DNA of 64,000 nt from Dryocosmus kuriphilus (lineage: Eukaryota > Arthropoda > Insecta > Hymenoptera > Cynipidae), in NCBI GenBank assembly GCA_038277395.1, contig CM076192.1, positions 131,885,570 through 131,949,569 of the forward strand, written 5' to 3'. Shown piece by piece: positions 54,257 through 64,000 of this stretch. A model generated the notes under the pieces. That model was not told where the DNA came from. It worked only from the letters and a program-made list of their open reading frames with translations, and made no database searches. The translations under genes were made by a program, and so were the position numbers. Every line of letters starts with the position of its first letter. The stretch's first letter is position 1.

Positions 54257-54715
54257 TCATCACCGCCGTCGCCTTATCCTTCGATGACAGAGCAGTCGGA
54301 AGCGGGACAGGAGGCGACGGAGGAGTTGAAAATGAAACTCTGAGAGTTCTCTCTTGATTTAGAAGGGAGAGGCCTAGAGCACTTCATCGAATTCAGGAGG
54401 GAGTTCAATGGAAGGAAGAAGGAAATTAAGGAAAAGGACAGAAAGGAAGAAGAAGAGAGGGAAAAGTAACTAGAGGATGGACGAACGGAAGGGCAAAGAA
54501 AATTCAGGGAAATGAGGGAACGGCAGGAGCGGGAACTAAGAGAGGAGAGGCGGAGGCAGGAAAAGGAGTCAGAGGAAGAGCGACGAATATCGGTGGAGGA
54601 GAAGAGGGTAGTGACTGCTGAGAGTCGGAGAGAATGGGAGGAATTCGGGGGGAAGTTAAGAAGGGAACAGCAAATGTGTCAGATATCAGTGGCTTTGGCA
54701 GTTCTAATCATATAA
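54257..54715 (+). pseudogene. 3' module of family A: Pro/Ser stretch and Glu/Arg-rich coiled coil
   Basis: In the frame of the main gag block, this reads SSPPSPYPSMTEQSEAG, then (after a stop at 54341) LDLEGRGLEHFIEFRREFNG, a stop at 54467, and REMRERQERELREERRRQEK with SREWEEFGGKLRREQQ-like continuation to the stop before 54716. The charge pattern predicts a long single helix or coiled coil. The start and end of this module also occur in element A at 8722-8850, there downstream of integrase, so its natural place is probably 3' of pol. No membrane segment or signal peptide is seen, so nothing suggests env. Function unknown. Confidence 0.5.
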
Positions 54716-55065
54716 GGGAAAAACTGCTAGGGCCAAACCCTGAGGGATCAGCGCTCCAGGTATACGGGTGGGTGACGCGAACGTTATCGGGCGGGCGTCG
54801 GGGACCGTGGCCGAGTCCGGTCGGAAACCTACGACGGTTCCCGAGCAGCCACTTCGTTGCCGAGGCTCGCCACTCGCCCTAGTATTAACAGTAACTACTT
54901 TAGTCTAGTGTAGCCTCTCGGGGCAAGGAATTCGCTCACTGTTTGGGTTAAAAGTTGCGACTCGAATCTTATCACGTACCCCGCTGTCGGGACTTGCGAC
55001 TTTAGACTTTCTTCGTAAGTCAATAAACTCTTATTATTTACTTTCTGCATTTTTCTCATTGTGTT

Positions 55066-56062
55066 GCTTAAGTTGAAGTCCTTTGGGCTGTCAGGCATGG
55101 CAATTAGGTGGTTCGAATCGTACTTAAATTGTCCGTTTCAACGAGTAAAAAATAGCAGAGGTGAGCAGTCTGACTGGTCAGAGGTGGTGTGTAGAGTTCC
55201 TCAGGGTTCCATACTCGCTCCTCTTCTTTTTAACATATATACCTCAAATGTGGGTAAAAAGTTGAAACATTTTATGTACCACAAGTACGCTGATGACATC
55301 AAACTTTATCTTTTGGGTCCGGTTGCCTTCTTAAGAAATCTCCTTGCTCTCGTACAGGAAGATATCGATCGGGTGGTGCACTAGGCAAGTAATAATCGCT
55401 TTTCTCTCAATTCTGCTAAAACTAAGGCAATTGTGATTGGATCATCCCCTTTCTCAACTTCTGAAGCGATAATCACTCTCCCGCCACTATTGATCAGTAG
55501 GCGGATTATAGATTTTGTTGAGGTTATAAGAGATCTTGGACTCATGTTGAACAGAACCCTATCCTGGAAAGAGCAGGTAATCGCCTTCTCGAGGAAAGCA
55601 TTCAGAATTCTGCACAAACGTAGAAGAATCAAAGAATGCCTGGCGGTTGCCGCTCGTATACTTTTAGTTAAAAGATTAATTCTGCCTCACTTTGATTTTG
55701 GTTGCTTAGTTTATGATGAGATTACAGATGAACTTTATTCTAAACTTGAGAGAGCACTTAATGCCTGTATTTGCTTTATCTATGACTTACCCAAACATGT
55801 ACATCTAAGTACCTATCGAAAGCAAGCGGGGTTTCTGGGCGTAGCTAAGAGAGGACAGTATTTCATGGGTAATTTTTTATACAATATTCTTCACACTGAA
55901 ACCGTGCAATATGTCTTCAATTTATTTGAATTTTTTGAGAAATATCGGCCTGTCCAATCCAAACTTCGAGCAAGAAAAAAGATCGTAATAGTTTCAAAGC
56001 ACCGGACTTGTAAATTGCAACGACCTTTCACAGTCAGGGGGCTCGACTCTGGAACAAACTGA
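55066..56062 (+). pseudogene. LINE reverse transcriptase, C-terminal part
   Basis: One frame from 55061 to 56062 with a single stop (TAG at 55382, probably a former Trp codon). It shows GMAIRWFESYLNCPFQRV, VPQGSILAPLLFNIYTSNVG, the catalytic KYADDIKLYL with both Asp, and NNRFSLNSAKTKAIVIGS. The post-RT region has DLGLMLNRTLSWKEQV, AARILLVKRLILPHFDFGC and a C-terminal stretch ending near RLWNKL-type residues after a frameshift at about 56035. These are standard blocks 4-7 and the thumb of Jockey-superfamily LINEs. Endonuclease and the first RT blocks are missing by truncation. Confidence 0.82.
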
Positions 56063-56560
56063 CCGTATTTATCAGGGAAGTACCTTCCTATTTTAACTCT
56101 AAAAACCTTTTTTTATGTACCTGTTTAATATTGATAATCCCAATCTAGAAATCACTCATTCGAAACTCTTTTATGTAAGTCAGCGTTTCAATACTTCAAA
56201 CACATGTAACACGCAAGCTCACATTTCCATTTCATTTTTATTTCATTTTTATAATTCAATTATATCCTTCAGATTATATGTTTGACAAAAGTTCAAATAT
56301 TTTGTTATTACTCTGCTACTCTAATTAAATATTAATCCTTCTCAATATTGCACAATTATGATAGAACATTTCCTCTTGTACTTGTTATTATCATTATCTA
56401 ATAACTTGTTAAATTCTTCCATGTATTATATAATTATAACCACAAGAATATCCTTCGACCGGCGACTGTATTTTTAGTAATAGTTTACGTATCTCCTGTT
56501 CCTGTAGGGCTATTCAGACCTAGAGACTTACGCTAAATAAATAAATAAATAAATAAATAG
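55066..56560 (+). mobile_element. 5'-truncated Jockey/CR1-group LINE
   Basis: It begins inside the RT domain and ends with (AAAT)n at about 56536-56559, typical of target-primed insertion with 5' truncation. It sits in the LTR at 55065/56560 and is younger than the LTR element. No clear target duplication beyond a few bases. Confidence 0.75.
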
Positions 56561-56799
56561 TTTCTTGGCGTCCAAATCCCTTTCCCTTCACTGGATAGAT
56601 CATGATCTACAATCTTGATAGTCAATATTAAATTAAAATTATTTAAAAGTTAATTAATAAGACCAAATTTGCCTTCCTTATATTATTGTTAAGCGTAATA
56701 GCATTTATAATATTAATTGTGTTTACGAGTAGACTTTTAACTTAATTACAAAGCCGCTCTTAAAGTCGTTAACCACTAGAAATTTTGATGTACACCAGA

Positions 56800-57000
56800 T
56801 TTCAAGACTTCAGAAGAATTCAAAAGAGCTCGAAAGACTTTAAAAGATGTCAAAAGATTTCAAAAAGCTTCAAAAAACTTCAAAATACTTCAAGGGAATT
56901 CAAAAGACACCACAAGAATATAAAGAATTTAAATACTTAAAGAATTAAAAAAATTTACAACGATTCAAGAAACTTCTAGAAACTACAAAATTCTAGAAAA
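56800..57000. repeat. Degenerate short tandem repeat (TTCAAAAGA-type)
   Basis: Units such as CTTCAAAAGACTT and TTCAAAAAGCTTC recur about every 11 bases, imperfectly. Confidence 0.55.
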
Positions 57001-57004
57001 GTTA

Positions 57005-58460
57005 GTTCACTTCGGAAGGTGACAACTTTTGATATAATCTGTATATTGTAATCAAAATATTGTTTTTCACCTTTACAGGAATTTAGTATACTTTAATTTA
57101 TCATAAAAAAATATGAATATAGGATTCATTGCAAACAAGGTATTTGAAAAATAATGAAAAATCTTTACTCAAAAATCACTTCTATGCTATATGAGAGCTT
57201 GAATATATTTTGTTCATTTTTGGGGTATTTTATGTACTTTATTTGGAGCCTTTAATGTTTTTTCTCTTACGAAATGTATCGCAAAGGAGCAGCTTCTAAA
57301 AAAACTTATTATTTAACCACTTTGAACAAATGCTGAGATAAATTAAAAACAGTTCCACAGTTCCACAGTTGACATTTAAAAATTTAGATCTTTTTTTGGA
57401 TCATAAATTAAAAGGTTAAAGCTAATAAAACATTAAGATCAAGTTTTCGGAAGACAAGGTACCAAAGAATTATATTTCTTTAAAACGCCAGGGAACGAGT
57501 TCTTTTCATTTTAGGCTTAAAATAGTTGGGCGTAACCCCAAAACGGAATCACAAAGAAATCGGAATAAGCAATCTCCATAGTCTATAATACTCACAATGG
57601 GGCCGAGTGAAAACCATACAATTAATCTAATCATTGCAGCCAGGTGAAAAAAATTTATTGGTTCACATCGAAAACTAGAAAAACATTTTTAAAATGGTTC
57701 ATGTCTTCTATTCGGCTTTTAGATTTGAAAATACAAATTTCGGAAACTAAGCGATTTCATGTTCTTTCCAAAGTTATGGAAAATTTTTTTTTATTATACA
57801 TTTTTTGCTAATGAAAAGTAATAAACAATTAGAAATTAGAATCAATTTTGTTTAAATTAAAATTGTCATAAAAGGTGCAAAAACATGTTTTTTTAAAAAG
57901 TTAAATCCACAAATTTTTTGAAAAATGTTAAGATGAAGTCCCTGGAATTTCTTCAACTTGAATAAAAAATATGCTATTGTTTTGTTGTCAAGGATTTTTT
58001 TGTCAGGCTCGATATTTCAACTTTTTCCAAAAATGTGCGCCTTCAACTATTAACAAGAAAACATTGAACAAGTTTTTTGTTACGTATAATCTTTTATTAT
58101 ATTTCAATAGCACAAATTATACATAAAAAGATTCCCCATAGTTTTGTGACCAGAAGGAAAATTTAAAGAAAACGTAAGTCCAACAACCGAACATAACATA
58201 TTAACAGACTAGAATTCTTTCTAACCCTTTCGGATGACAATTCACGCACTCTTTCACTGACTTAAAGTTAAAATCCCGAAAAAGAATTTTTTTTCTGCTC
58301 CAAATTATGGAAAATCTCTTTTAGTAGTTATGCTAGGACAGTTCTACGTCACCATGACAAGCCTCACACTGTCGCAGACAGATGGCGCCACTACTCCCTC
58401 AGCGGTACATGTGCGTGCTAAGTTATCGACAGTCGGTGCTACCTTGAGTCGGAAAAGGTA
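57005..58460. other. No gene recognised
   Basis: Strongly AT-rich; no ORF or repeat I can support. Confidence 0.45.
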
Positions 58461-58467
58461 GGTAGGT

Positions 58468-60845
58468 AGGGTTATGTTCAAAGCTAAATGTTTGTAAAGC
58501 CACATTTCGGCGGAAGGGTTCTGTTCAAGGCTAAATGTCTGCAAAGTTAATTAGTAATCAAAAGTCGATGATGGTTCATGCCCATGCTGGATATCTGTAA
58601 AATTAGTCAGTAGCCGACTGGCGATGGTAGTTCATATCCGCGCTAAATGTCAGTAAAAACATTCAATTACAAGCAGCCGATGGTGATGGTTCGTGTCTGT
58701 GCTCGAATGTCAGTCAATCAGTAATTAAGTACGGTGGGTTGCTGACATTGGACTTCTGTAACAATTGGAGTATTTATGATGTCCATATTTTTAGAAACTT
58801 AAGATAAAGAGGGAGATATATGAATAAACAAAGATAGTACTTACATTATTTGAAGATATACATATACAGAAAATTCTATAGGTAGCCACCCAAAATAATA
58901 ATAATCCCAAGTCATAAAAAAACTGCAATATCACAATGCATTTTATTCAAGGTTTTCTGATTTGTAGCACCACCTTAAATCAGTACGTTTATCTCTTAAT
59001 GTTAAATATGTAATATAGTATCAGCATTCTCGAAGCTTGAGATGAAAGGTGACATACATTTTATTAACAGGTTTCACACTCGCTCTCCTTTAAACGCCCC
59101 TCTCTCTCTCTCTCTCACTCTCTCTTAGTTTTAGAAATAGCAATTTATCTATTATGATTTAAAGACTTAGCACAAAAAAGAATATAAAAAGAAGTCTCTC
59201 TGTTCTTCTTAGGTTGCACTTCTGTGGCCTAAAAGATATTTTACTTAATTGTTGAAAAATTGTAAGTTCAATAATCAAAGTAAGACTTACCAACGTCTTT
59301 CAAACTCTTTCAAAGTTGACGTTCTATGTACAAAATAAAAATTATGTATAATATGCCCAAAACTACCAGGTAACCGCAATCAATCTACCAAATAAATCAG
59401 CTACATAAATTTTATAAACCTCTGTAAGAAACTTTGAAACGGACTTCAACAATACAGAGTAATTTGTTAAAAATCCAATTCATTTAAATGAAACCTTGCA
59501 ATAATAACATGAATAGTGAATTATTGAAGATATTAAAATCAATCACTGTCAATGAGAAAATATTTTTCTTATGTCAGCATTAAACTCTAGTTAAAATAAA
59601 TGAAGGTGAAGGGATAAGAATGCAGGCTAGATGTAATCAATTACGGCAGGTTGCTGAGATATAGGTTTCAGGGGCAAGGTTTTGTTCCAAGCTAAATGTT
59701 TGTAAAAGCACAGTTCGGCGGAGGGGTTCTGTTCAAGGCTAAATTTCAGCAAAGTTAATCAGTAATTGAAAGTCGAAGATGTTTCATGCCCGTGCTGAAT
59801 ATCTGTAAAATTAGCCAGTAACCGACTGGTGATGGTGGTTCATGCCCGCGCTGAATGTCTGTAAAAACAGTCATTTACAAGCAGGCGATGATGACGGTTC
59901 GTGTCTGAGCTAGAATTTCATCCAATCAATAACTAAGTACGGTGGGTTGCTGACATTGAAGTTATGTGACGACTTGGGGTATTTATGATGCACGTGATTC
60001 TATAACTTTAAGATAAGGAGGCAAATATATTAATAAACAAATGTAGTACGTGCATTAGTTGAGGATATACATATACAGAAAATTCTATAGGTAGCCACCC
60101 AAAATAATAATAATCCCAATTCATATAAAACACTGCAATATCAGAATGCATTTTATTCAAGGTTTGCTGATTTGTAGCGCTACCTCAAATCAGTACGCTT
60201 ATCTCTAAATGTGAAATACGTAATATAGTATCAGCATTCTCGTAGCTTGATATGAAAGGTGACATACATTTGGTTAACAGGTTCCACACGCGCTCTTCTT
60301 TAAACGCCTCTCTCTCTCCCTCTCTCCCCCTCTCTCTCTTATTTTTAGCAATAGCAATTTATCTATTGTGATTTGAAGATTTAGTACAAAAAAAAACAAA
60401 CAGAAGTTTCTGTTCTTCTTCGGTTGCAGTTAGGTCATTTAAAGAATATTTTACTTAATTGTTGAAAAATTGTAAGTTCCATAATCAAAGTAAGACTTAC
60501 CTACGCTTTTCCAAACTCTTTCAATGTTGTCGTTCTATGTACAAAATAAAAATTATGTATAATATGTCCAAAAGTACCAGTAACAGCAATCAATCTAGGA
60601 AATAAATCAGCTACATAAATTTTATAAGCCACTGTAAGAAACTTTGAATTAGTCTTTAAAACAACAGAGTAATATTTTAGAAATCCATTTCATTTAACTG
60701 AAATATTGCAATAATAACATGAATATTGAAGTATTGAAAATATCAAAATCAAGCATTGCCAATGAAAAAATATTTTCCTTATGTCAGCATTAAACTCTAG
60801 TTAAAATAAATCAAGGTCAAGGGATAAAAAGGCAGACTAGATGAA
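58468..60845. repeat. 1.2-kb tandem duplication, two diverged copies
   Basis: 58468-59640 is repeated at 59683-60845; landmarks such as CATATACAGAAAATTCTATA (58861 and 60070) are 1209 bases apart. Both copies hold, in order, GGTTCTGTTCAAGGCTAAAT, CAGTARCCGACTGG, GTAGCCACCCAAAATAATAA, a (CT)n tract (59099 and 60309) and TATGTCAGCATTAAACTCTA. Divergence is visible but moderate. Neither copy has an ORF I recognise. Confidence 0.85.
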
Positions 60846-60989
60846 TAATGAATAGATTTGTACTATTGATTCCTATGCTAATTAGCAAAATGGTTGATTT
60901 CTTGCATATAAGTATAAAGATTTTTTTGTGATATTACAACTGAAATTAAAATCAATTAACTATTAAAATATTTGCAGAAGAGGAGGATG

Positions 60990-61035
60990 AGGGGGAGGTG
61001 GTGGAGGAGGAGCAGGAGGAGGAGGTGGTGGTGGT
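60990..61035. repeat. (GGA/GGT)n tract
   Basis: Purine-rich simple repeat; the ORF over it begins with poly-Glu/Val from the repeat. Confidence 0.8.
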
Positions 61036-61128
61036 AGTTTCGGAGAGGGTTAAAGAGGATCATTATGTAGTTGAAACAAGGAGTTACGGAGAAATATTGA
61101 TTTCAGTTATTACACACCATAAATCATA

Positions 61129-62083
61129 CCAGGCACGTCCAGAAATTAAGTGTACTGGTACTCTCACAGCTGTAGACAATACTTTTTCGACATGTTGGCA
61201 ACATTGCCACGTAGCATGATCCGTCCCCTTCAAAACGAGATCAATCCGAGGTTAGTGTGTTGAAAACTCTTGACGCAGTAGCATCTCTCGCGAAAAATGT
61301 CGATCGTATCTCTCGCCAGGTGCGGAATTCACTCCGTCATTCGCTACCTCGTTGTGAAGGGAAAAGCTCCAGTTGAGATTTATAATGAGGTGAAAACTGT
61401 TTACTGTAATGGAGCTATGAATCGCACGAGTGTGTACAAGTGGTGTCGCGAATTTAAAAATGGCCGTACTTCCGTGCATGACGACCAGAGGAGCGGAAGA
61501 CCTCCAATTGTGACTGAAGAACTTGTGCATCCTTGTTTTGGGACCATAAAGGCATAATTTTGAATCAATATGTGCCTCATGGGGAGACTTTCAACGCGGC
61601 AAGATACTGTGAGACGCTGAAAAAATTAAAAAGGGCGATTCAGAATAAAAGGAGGGGCATGCTGCGAAGGGAGTCTGCCTGCTGCATGACAATGCCAAAA
61701 CCTCACACGGCCAACGCCACGAAGCAACTCCTGGACTATTTTGGATGGGACGTTTTGAACCACCCCGCGTGTTCCCCTGACCTGGCCCCTTCATATTTCC
61801 ATCTCTTCACTTACCTGAAGGTGCACATGGGTGAAAACAAGTTTTCAACGGACGAAGAAGTGAAGGTGGAGGTGGAGAAGTGGGCGAAAGAGCTGGCGGG
61901 AGACTTCTTCGAGGAAGGCAACAAAAAATTGATCCCGCGGCTCACCACTTGCATCGAGAGGGATGGCGACCATGTCGAAAAATAACTAACATATGTGCAA
62001 GTGTAACCAACTATGTTTTTGTTTTAATAAATTTTTTATGAAGCCTACATAAATTGAGAGCACTTACTTCTGGACGTGCCTCG
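61129..62083 (+). mobile_element. Internally deleted mariner element
   Basis: 955 bp between TA dinucleotides (61127-61128 and 62084-62085). The terminal repeats share AGGCACGTCCAGAA: 5' CCAGGCACGTCCAGAAATTA, 3' inverse CGAGGCACGTCCAGAAGTAA. A full mariner is about 1.3 kb, so some 0.3 kb is missing from the middle of the transposase gene at about 61530. Confidence 0.88.
61297..61985 (+). pseudogene. mariner transposase, internally deleted
   Basis: The N-terminal frame from ATG 61297 reads HSVIRYLVVKGKAPVEIYNE, VYKWCREFKNGR and DDQRSGRPPIVTEELV, the paired helix-turn-helix region. Near 61530 it jumps to the C-terminal part in another frame (FWDHKGIIL, HGETFNAARYCETLKKL, QNKRRGML). The second catalytic block HDNA is visible only in a shifted frame (two compensating shifts around 61665-61700), then ATKQLLDYFGWDVLNHPACS and SPDLAPSYFHLF. 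The first catalytic Asp lies in the deleted part, and the third, normally the second Asp of SPDLAPSD, is Tyr. The protein ends with a stop at 61983-61985. Inactive. Confidence 0.85.
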
Positions 62084-62390
62084 TATGTTAGTAGCATAAA
62101 AGTACGTGATAAGCATCTCCTGCATTTAAAAACTAATACTAATTCACGTGAGGGGAACGAAGGAGGAGTACATACACATTTTGAAAATTACATTTAATTA
62201 ACTTATTGAATTACAGTAAATTCTTAAATCACAACTACAGGAAATGTTGAAACCACTAATTCAAATGTTAATTTAACTATTAGAAATATTGAACCAGCAG
62301 TTGTTAAAGTTTTTACATCATTTAATAAGAATATTATCATTCAGTAATGCCAGCCCCTCTTAATCCATGAATGATTTCAATTATTTTAAG

Positions 62391-62911
62391 CTACTTATTT
62401 CTGCTTCCAGTGGATTGGGAATGTAAAGGTGAGCGCATTCTATCTACCAATTCATTCAGATCTTCCCAGTAATCTGGAAATTTTGTCTCTATTTCATATT
62501 CAGAGGAAATTTGACTTTCAGCGTAATTTTCATCACCATCTTCCTCATCTTCATTATTATCACCCTCATACATATTTTCATTATTACCATCATCATCAGC
62601 ATCATTATTGATTTTCGCAAATATTGAATTATCATTTTGATCAAATTCTTCGTTTTAATCTTCATGTTCTGATTCTAATTTTCGCTTCTTCACTTGTGAC
62701 TTCAATTCAGGTTTAACCTTCTGAGTAATGCCCACAAGTTTCGTTAATGGAGTAGAATGTTGTTCGACTTCCTTCTGAATATCTCGATCTTCATTAGGTT
62801 TCAAATTTGTCTGCTTTCGATGAATTTCGTCATTATTCTTTCTATTCTGTTTGTTGCTATTTTGAATTGTTCTTATCATTTCAGACACCTTTGCAATTTC
62901 TTGAAAGCCCC

Positions 62912-62942
<31 letters not shown>

Positions 62943-62990
62943 TATACACATGATTCTTTGCTGTGCAAGGGTATTTTCCATGTCTTTCAA
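62391..62990 (-). pseudogene. Acidic and Lys-rich ORF of unknown function, one stop
   Basis: One minus-strand frame from ATG 62990 to the stop at 62391 covers 199 codons with an internal TAA (62655-62657). It has a Met run from an ATC repeat (62917-62945), then EMIRTIQNSNKQNRKN, a Lys-rich block (KSQVKKRKLESEHED), an Asp/Glu/Asn-rich block and the end PDYWEDLNELVDRMR. The last motif reminds me of the W-E/D-ELV-R-R-LL string near the C-terminus of some multi-copy insect proteins that I associate with Polintons, but this is only a recollection. It may be a host pseudogene or an exon. Confidence 0.35.
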
Positions 62991-63089
62991 TTATCAAGCC
63001 TTAAAAAAACTTTTGAACAATTTGGACATGTGGAAGTCATTTTGTCACTGCCGCAAAATGAATGACTATACGTACACCCATGCTGAGTT

Positions 63090-63140
63090 TATATCCTGAG
63101 GAGGACGAGGAGGAGGAGGAGGAGGAGGTGTATGATGAGG
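63090..63140. repeat. (GAG)n tract
   Basis: Simple purine repeat GAGGAGGACGAGGAGGAGG and continuation. A CTC-rich counterpart lies at 63898-63950. Confidence 0.8.
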
Positions 63141-63189
63141 AGGAATGGTATGAGGAGGACATTGAATCGTTGTTAAACAAATGTTGAAC

Positions 63190-63300
63190 CGACGTCATAC
63201 CAAAGTTGAATAAAGGTTAAACCAATGTTAATTCAACGTTGGTTCAAAGATGATTCAACGTTGGTTTAACGTTGCTTCAACATTGCCCAGATTTGATTAA
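63190..63300. repeat. TTGGTTCAACGTT-type short repeats
   Basis: CAACGTTGGTTCAA, GATTCAACGTTGGTTTAACG and related copies occur five or six times, partly as inverse pairs of one another. Confidence 0.6.
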
Positions 63301-63540
63301 ACATTGCACAAAAATTGATTACAGATCTGATTTTTGAAGCCTAACCACCTTACATATACTTTATTGACACATTTCTTGATTAGTTTTTTCCACAAGGTAT
63401 ACGTCTGGATATTTCACTTTGAAAAGTTCCTTTTCATAGAATGCGCCGGTGATAGTTTGCTTTTGATATTCCTTATACTTGCACGCCATTTCCCTGTTCC
63501 CACTCTAAAAACCTTACCCAAAAAATTATTTTCCCCCTTT

Positions 63541-63725
63541 CCTGCTAATAATACTGAGGACAATATTTTCCCCCTCTATAGCTGATAATATGAGGACAAA
63601 ATCCCCCCCCCCCCCTCCTTCCAGCTAATAAAACAAAGGACAATATTTTACCCTTTTCCAGCTAACAAAGCTGAGGACAATTTTTCGTCTTCTCCAGCTG
63701 ATAAAACTAAGGACAATATTAAATT
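63541..63725. repeat. ~40-bp tandem repeat, five units
   Basis: Units of the form AGCTRATAAAACTGAGGACA plus ATATTTTCCCCCTTTCC begin at 63541, 63581, 63624, 63660 and 63697; length 36-43, with a C run near 63604-63616 in the second unit. Confidence 0.8.
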
Positions 63726-64000
63726 GTATTTTTGAAACTTCAAGGAATATTTTAGAGATGGAAGATTGAAAAAATGCTATGACAACTCTCTCGTTTTACA
63801 GGCTGAGTTTTAGAAATTTTAAAGCTGTACTAGAACCATCTGCATTATAAAATAAGATGACCTGGTCTTTTGTTTCAAGACGAGATGTTACGTTTATATC
63901 CTCCTTCTCCTCCTCATCATCCTCCTCCTCCTAACCTTCCTTCCTCCTAATGAGAGATATTGTCATTAGTTTCACCACCTGGAAAGGGGGAAAAATTGTC

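Larger units (their letters stand above)
50882..56611 (+). mobile_element. Gag-only gypsy-type LTR element of family A, with a LINE in its 3' LTR
   Basis: LTRs at 50882-51256 and 54773-56611 (the latter containing a ~1.5-kb LINE) begin TG and end CTACA. ATCT stands on both sides (50878-50881 and 56612-56615), a 4-bp target duplication. Between them: a 1.5-kb leader, gag with a zinc knuckle, and a 3' module with a coiled coil. Protease, RT and integrase are absent. LTR and 3' module match element A at 8550-10655, which does have integrase. So this is a pol-deleted member of the same family that would depend on relatives for movement. Confidence 0.8.
54773..56611 (+). repeat. 3' LTR of the gag-only element, split by a LINE
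   Basis: Left part 54773-55065 ends CTCATTGTGTT, where the 5' LTR continues with CGTTCC; right part resumes at about 56560 with TTTCTTGGCGTCC and runs to GATCTACA at 56611. A short purine tract (CGGGTGGG) precedes it. Confidence 0.75.

Noticed and set aside
63541..63725. Repeat array as a CRISPR
   Set aside because: Adjacent degenerate units without distinct spacers, in a eukaryotic context; the same holds for 11184-11745 and 33935-34058.

Overview
This is a eukaryotic, almost certainly arthropod (insect) window: AT-rich, full of microsatellites and broken transposable elements, with no operon structure and no host gene that I recognise. The mix (Ty3/gypsy LTR elements, R1-like, RTE-like and Jockey/CR1-like LINEs, mariner, hAT and a Polinton remnant) fits an insect, and the style of the LINE ORF1 at 47.9-49.1 kb is one often seen in Hymenoptera; that order-level guess is weak. 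Nearly every coding signal belongs to a mobile element. The window is best read as a layered graveyard of nested insertions.

1-10.7 kb: an old gypsy element (element A) is split inside its integrase by a younger, nearly complete gypsy element (element B, 573-8420, 4-bp target duplication CAAC). B has two ~1.2-kb LTRs, a tRNA-Lys-like primer site, gag with two stops, protease and a 1045-codon pol that is open but has lost catalytic Asp residues in RT and RNase H. A's 3' LTR is itself split by a 1.4-kb TIR element (9037-10440). 11.2-15 kb: an 81-bp minisatellite, a mariner fragment and a broken transposon-type gene with a possible 90-bp intron. 15-20.5 kb: a Polinton/Maverick remnant on the + strand (basic protein, major capsid protein split in two, one conserved ORF of unknown role, adenain-like cysteine protease), interrupted by nested fold-back elements and a C-rich tandem array.

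20.8-31 kb: two copies of a ~1-kb TIR repeat with GCGCGAAGCGCG termini, an ~890-bp near-perfect palindrome, and a 1.8-kb TIR element filled with TATCTC/GAGATA repeats; one possible short coding exon at 28.6 kb. 32.9-43.1 kb: an RTE-like endonuclease fragment, a degenerate Mag/K02A2.6-type gypsy element, a long decayed R1-like LINE on the minus strand, and an RTE-like LINE 3' end with an inverted duplicate. 44.5-49.3 kb: hAT (ZMYM1-like) debris and a LINE with an intact 388-aa ORF1. 50.9-56.6 kb: a second member of family A's LTR family, carrying gag but no pol, flanked by ATCT duplications, with a LINE sitting in its 3' LTR. 58.5-64 kb: a 1.2-kb tandem duplication, an internally deleted mariner, an acidic broken ORF and several simple repeats.

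The most interesting points are the well-resolved nesting, the capsid/protease Polinton remnant, and a shared 3' module (proline-rich stretch plus Glu/Arg-rich coiled coil) lying downstream of integrase in family A, at the place where some gypsy elements carry an extra ORF. I see no convincing undescribed host system.
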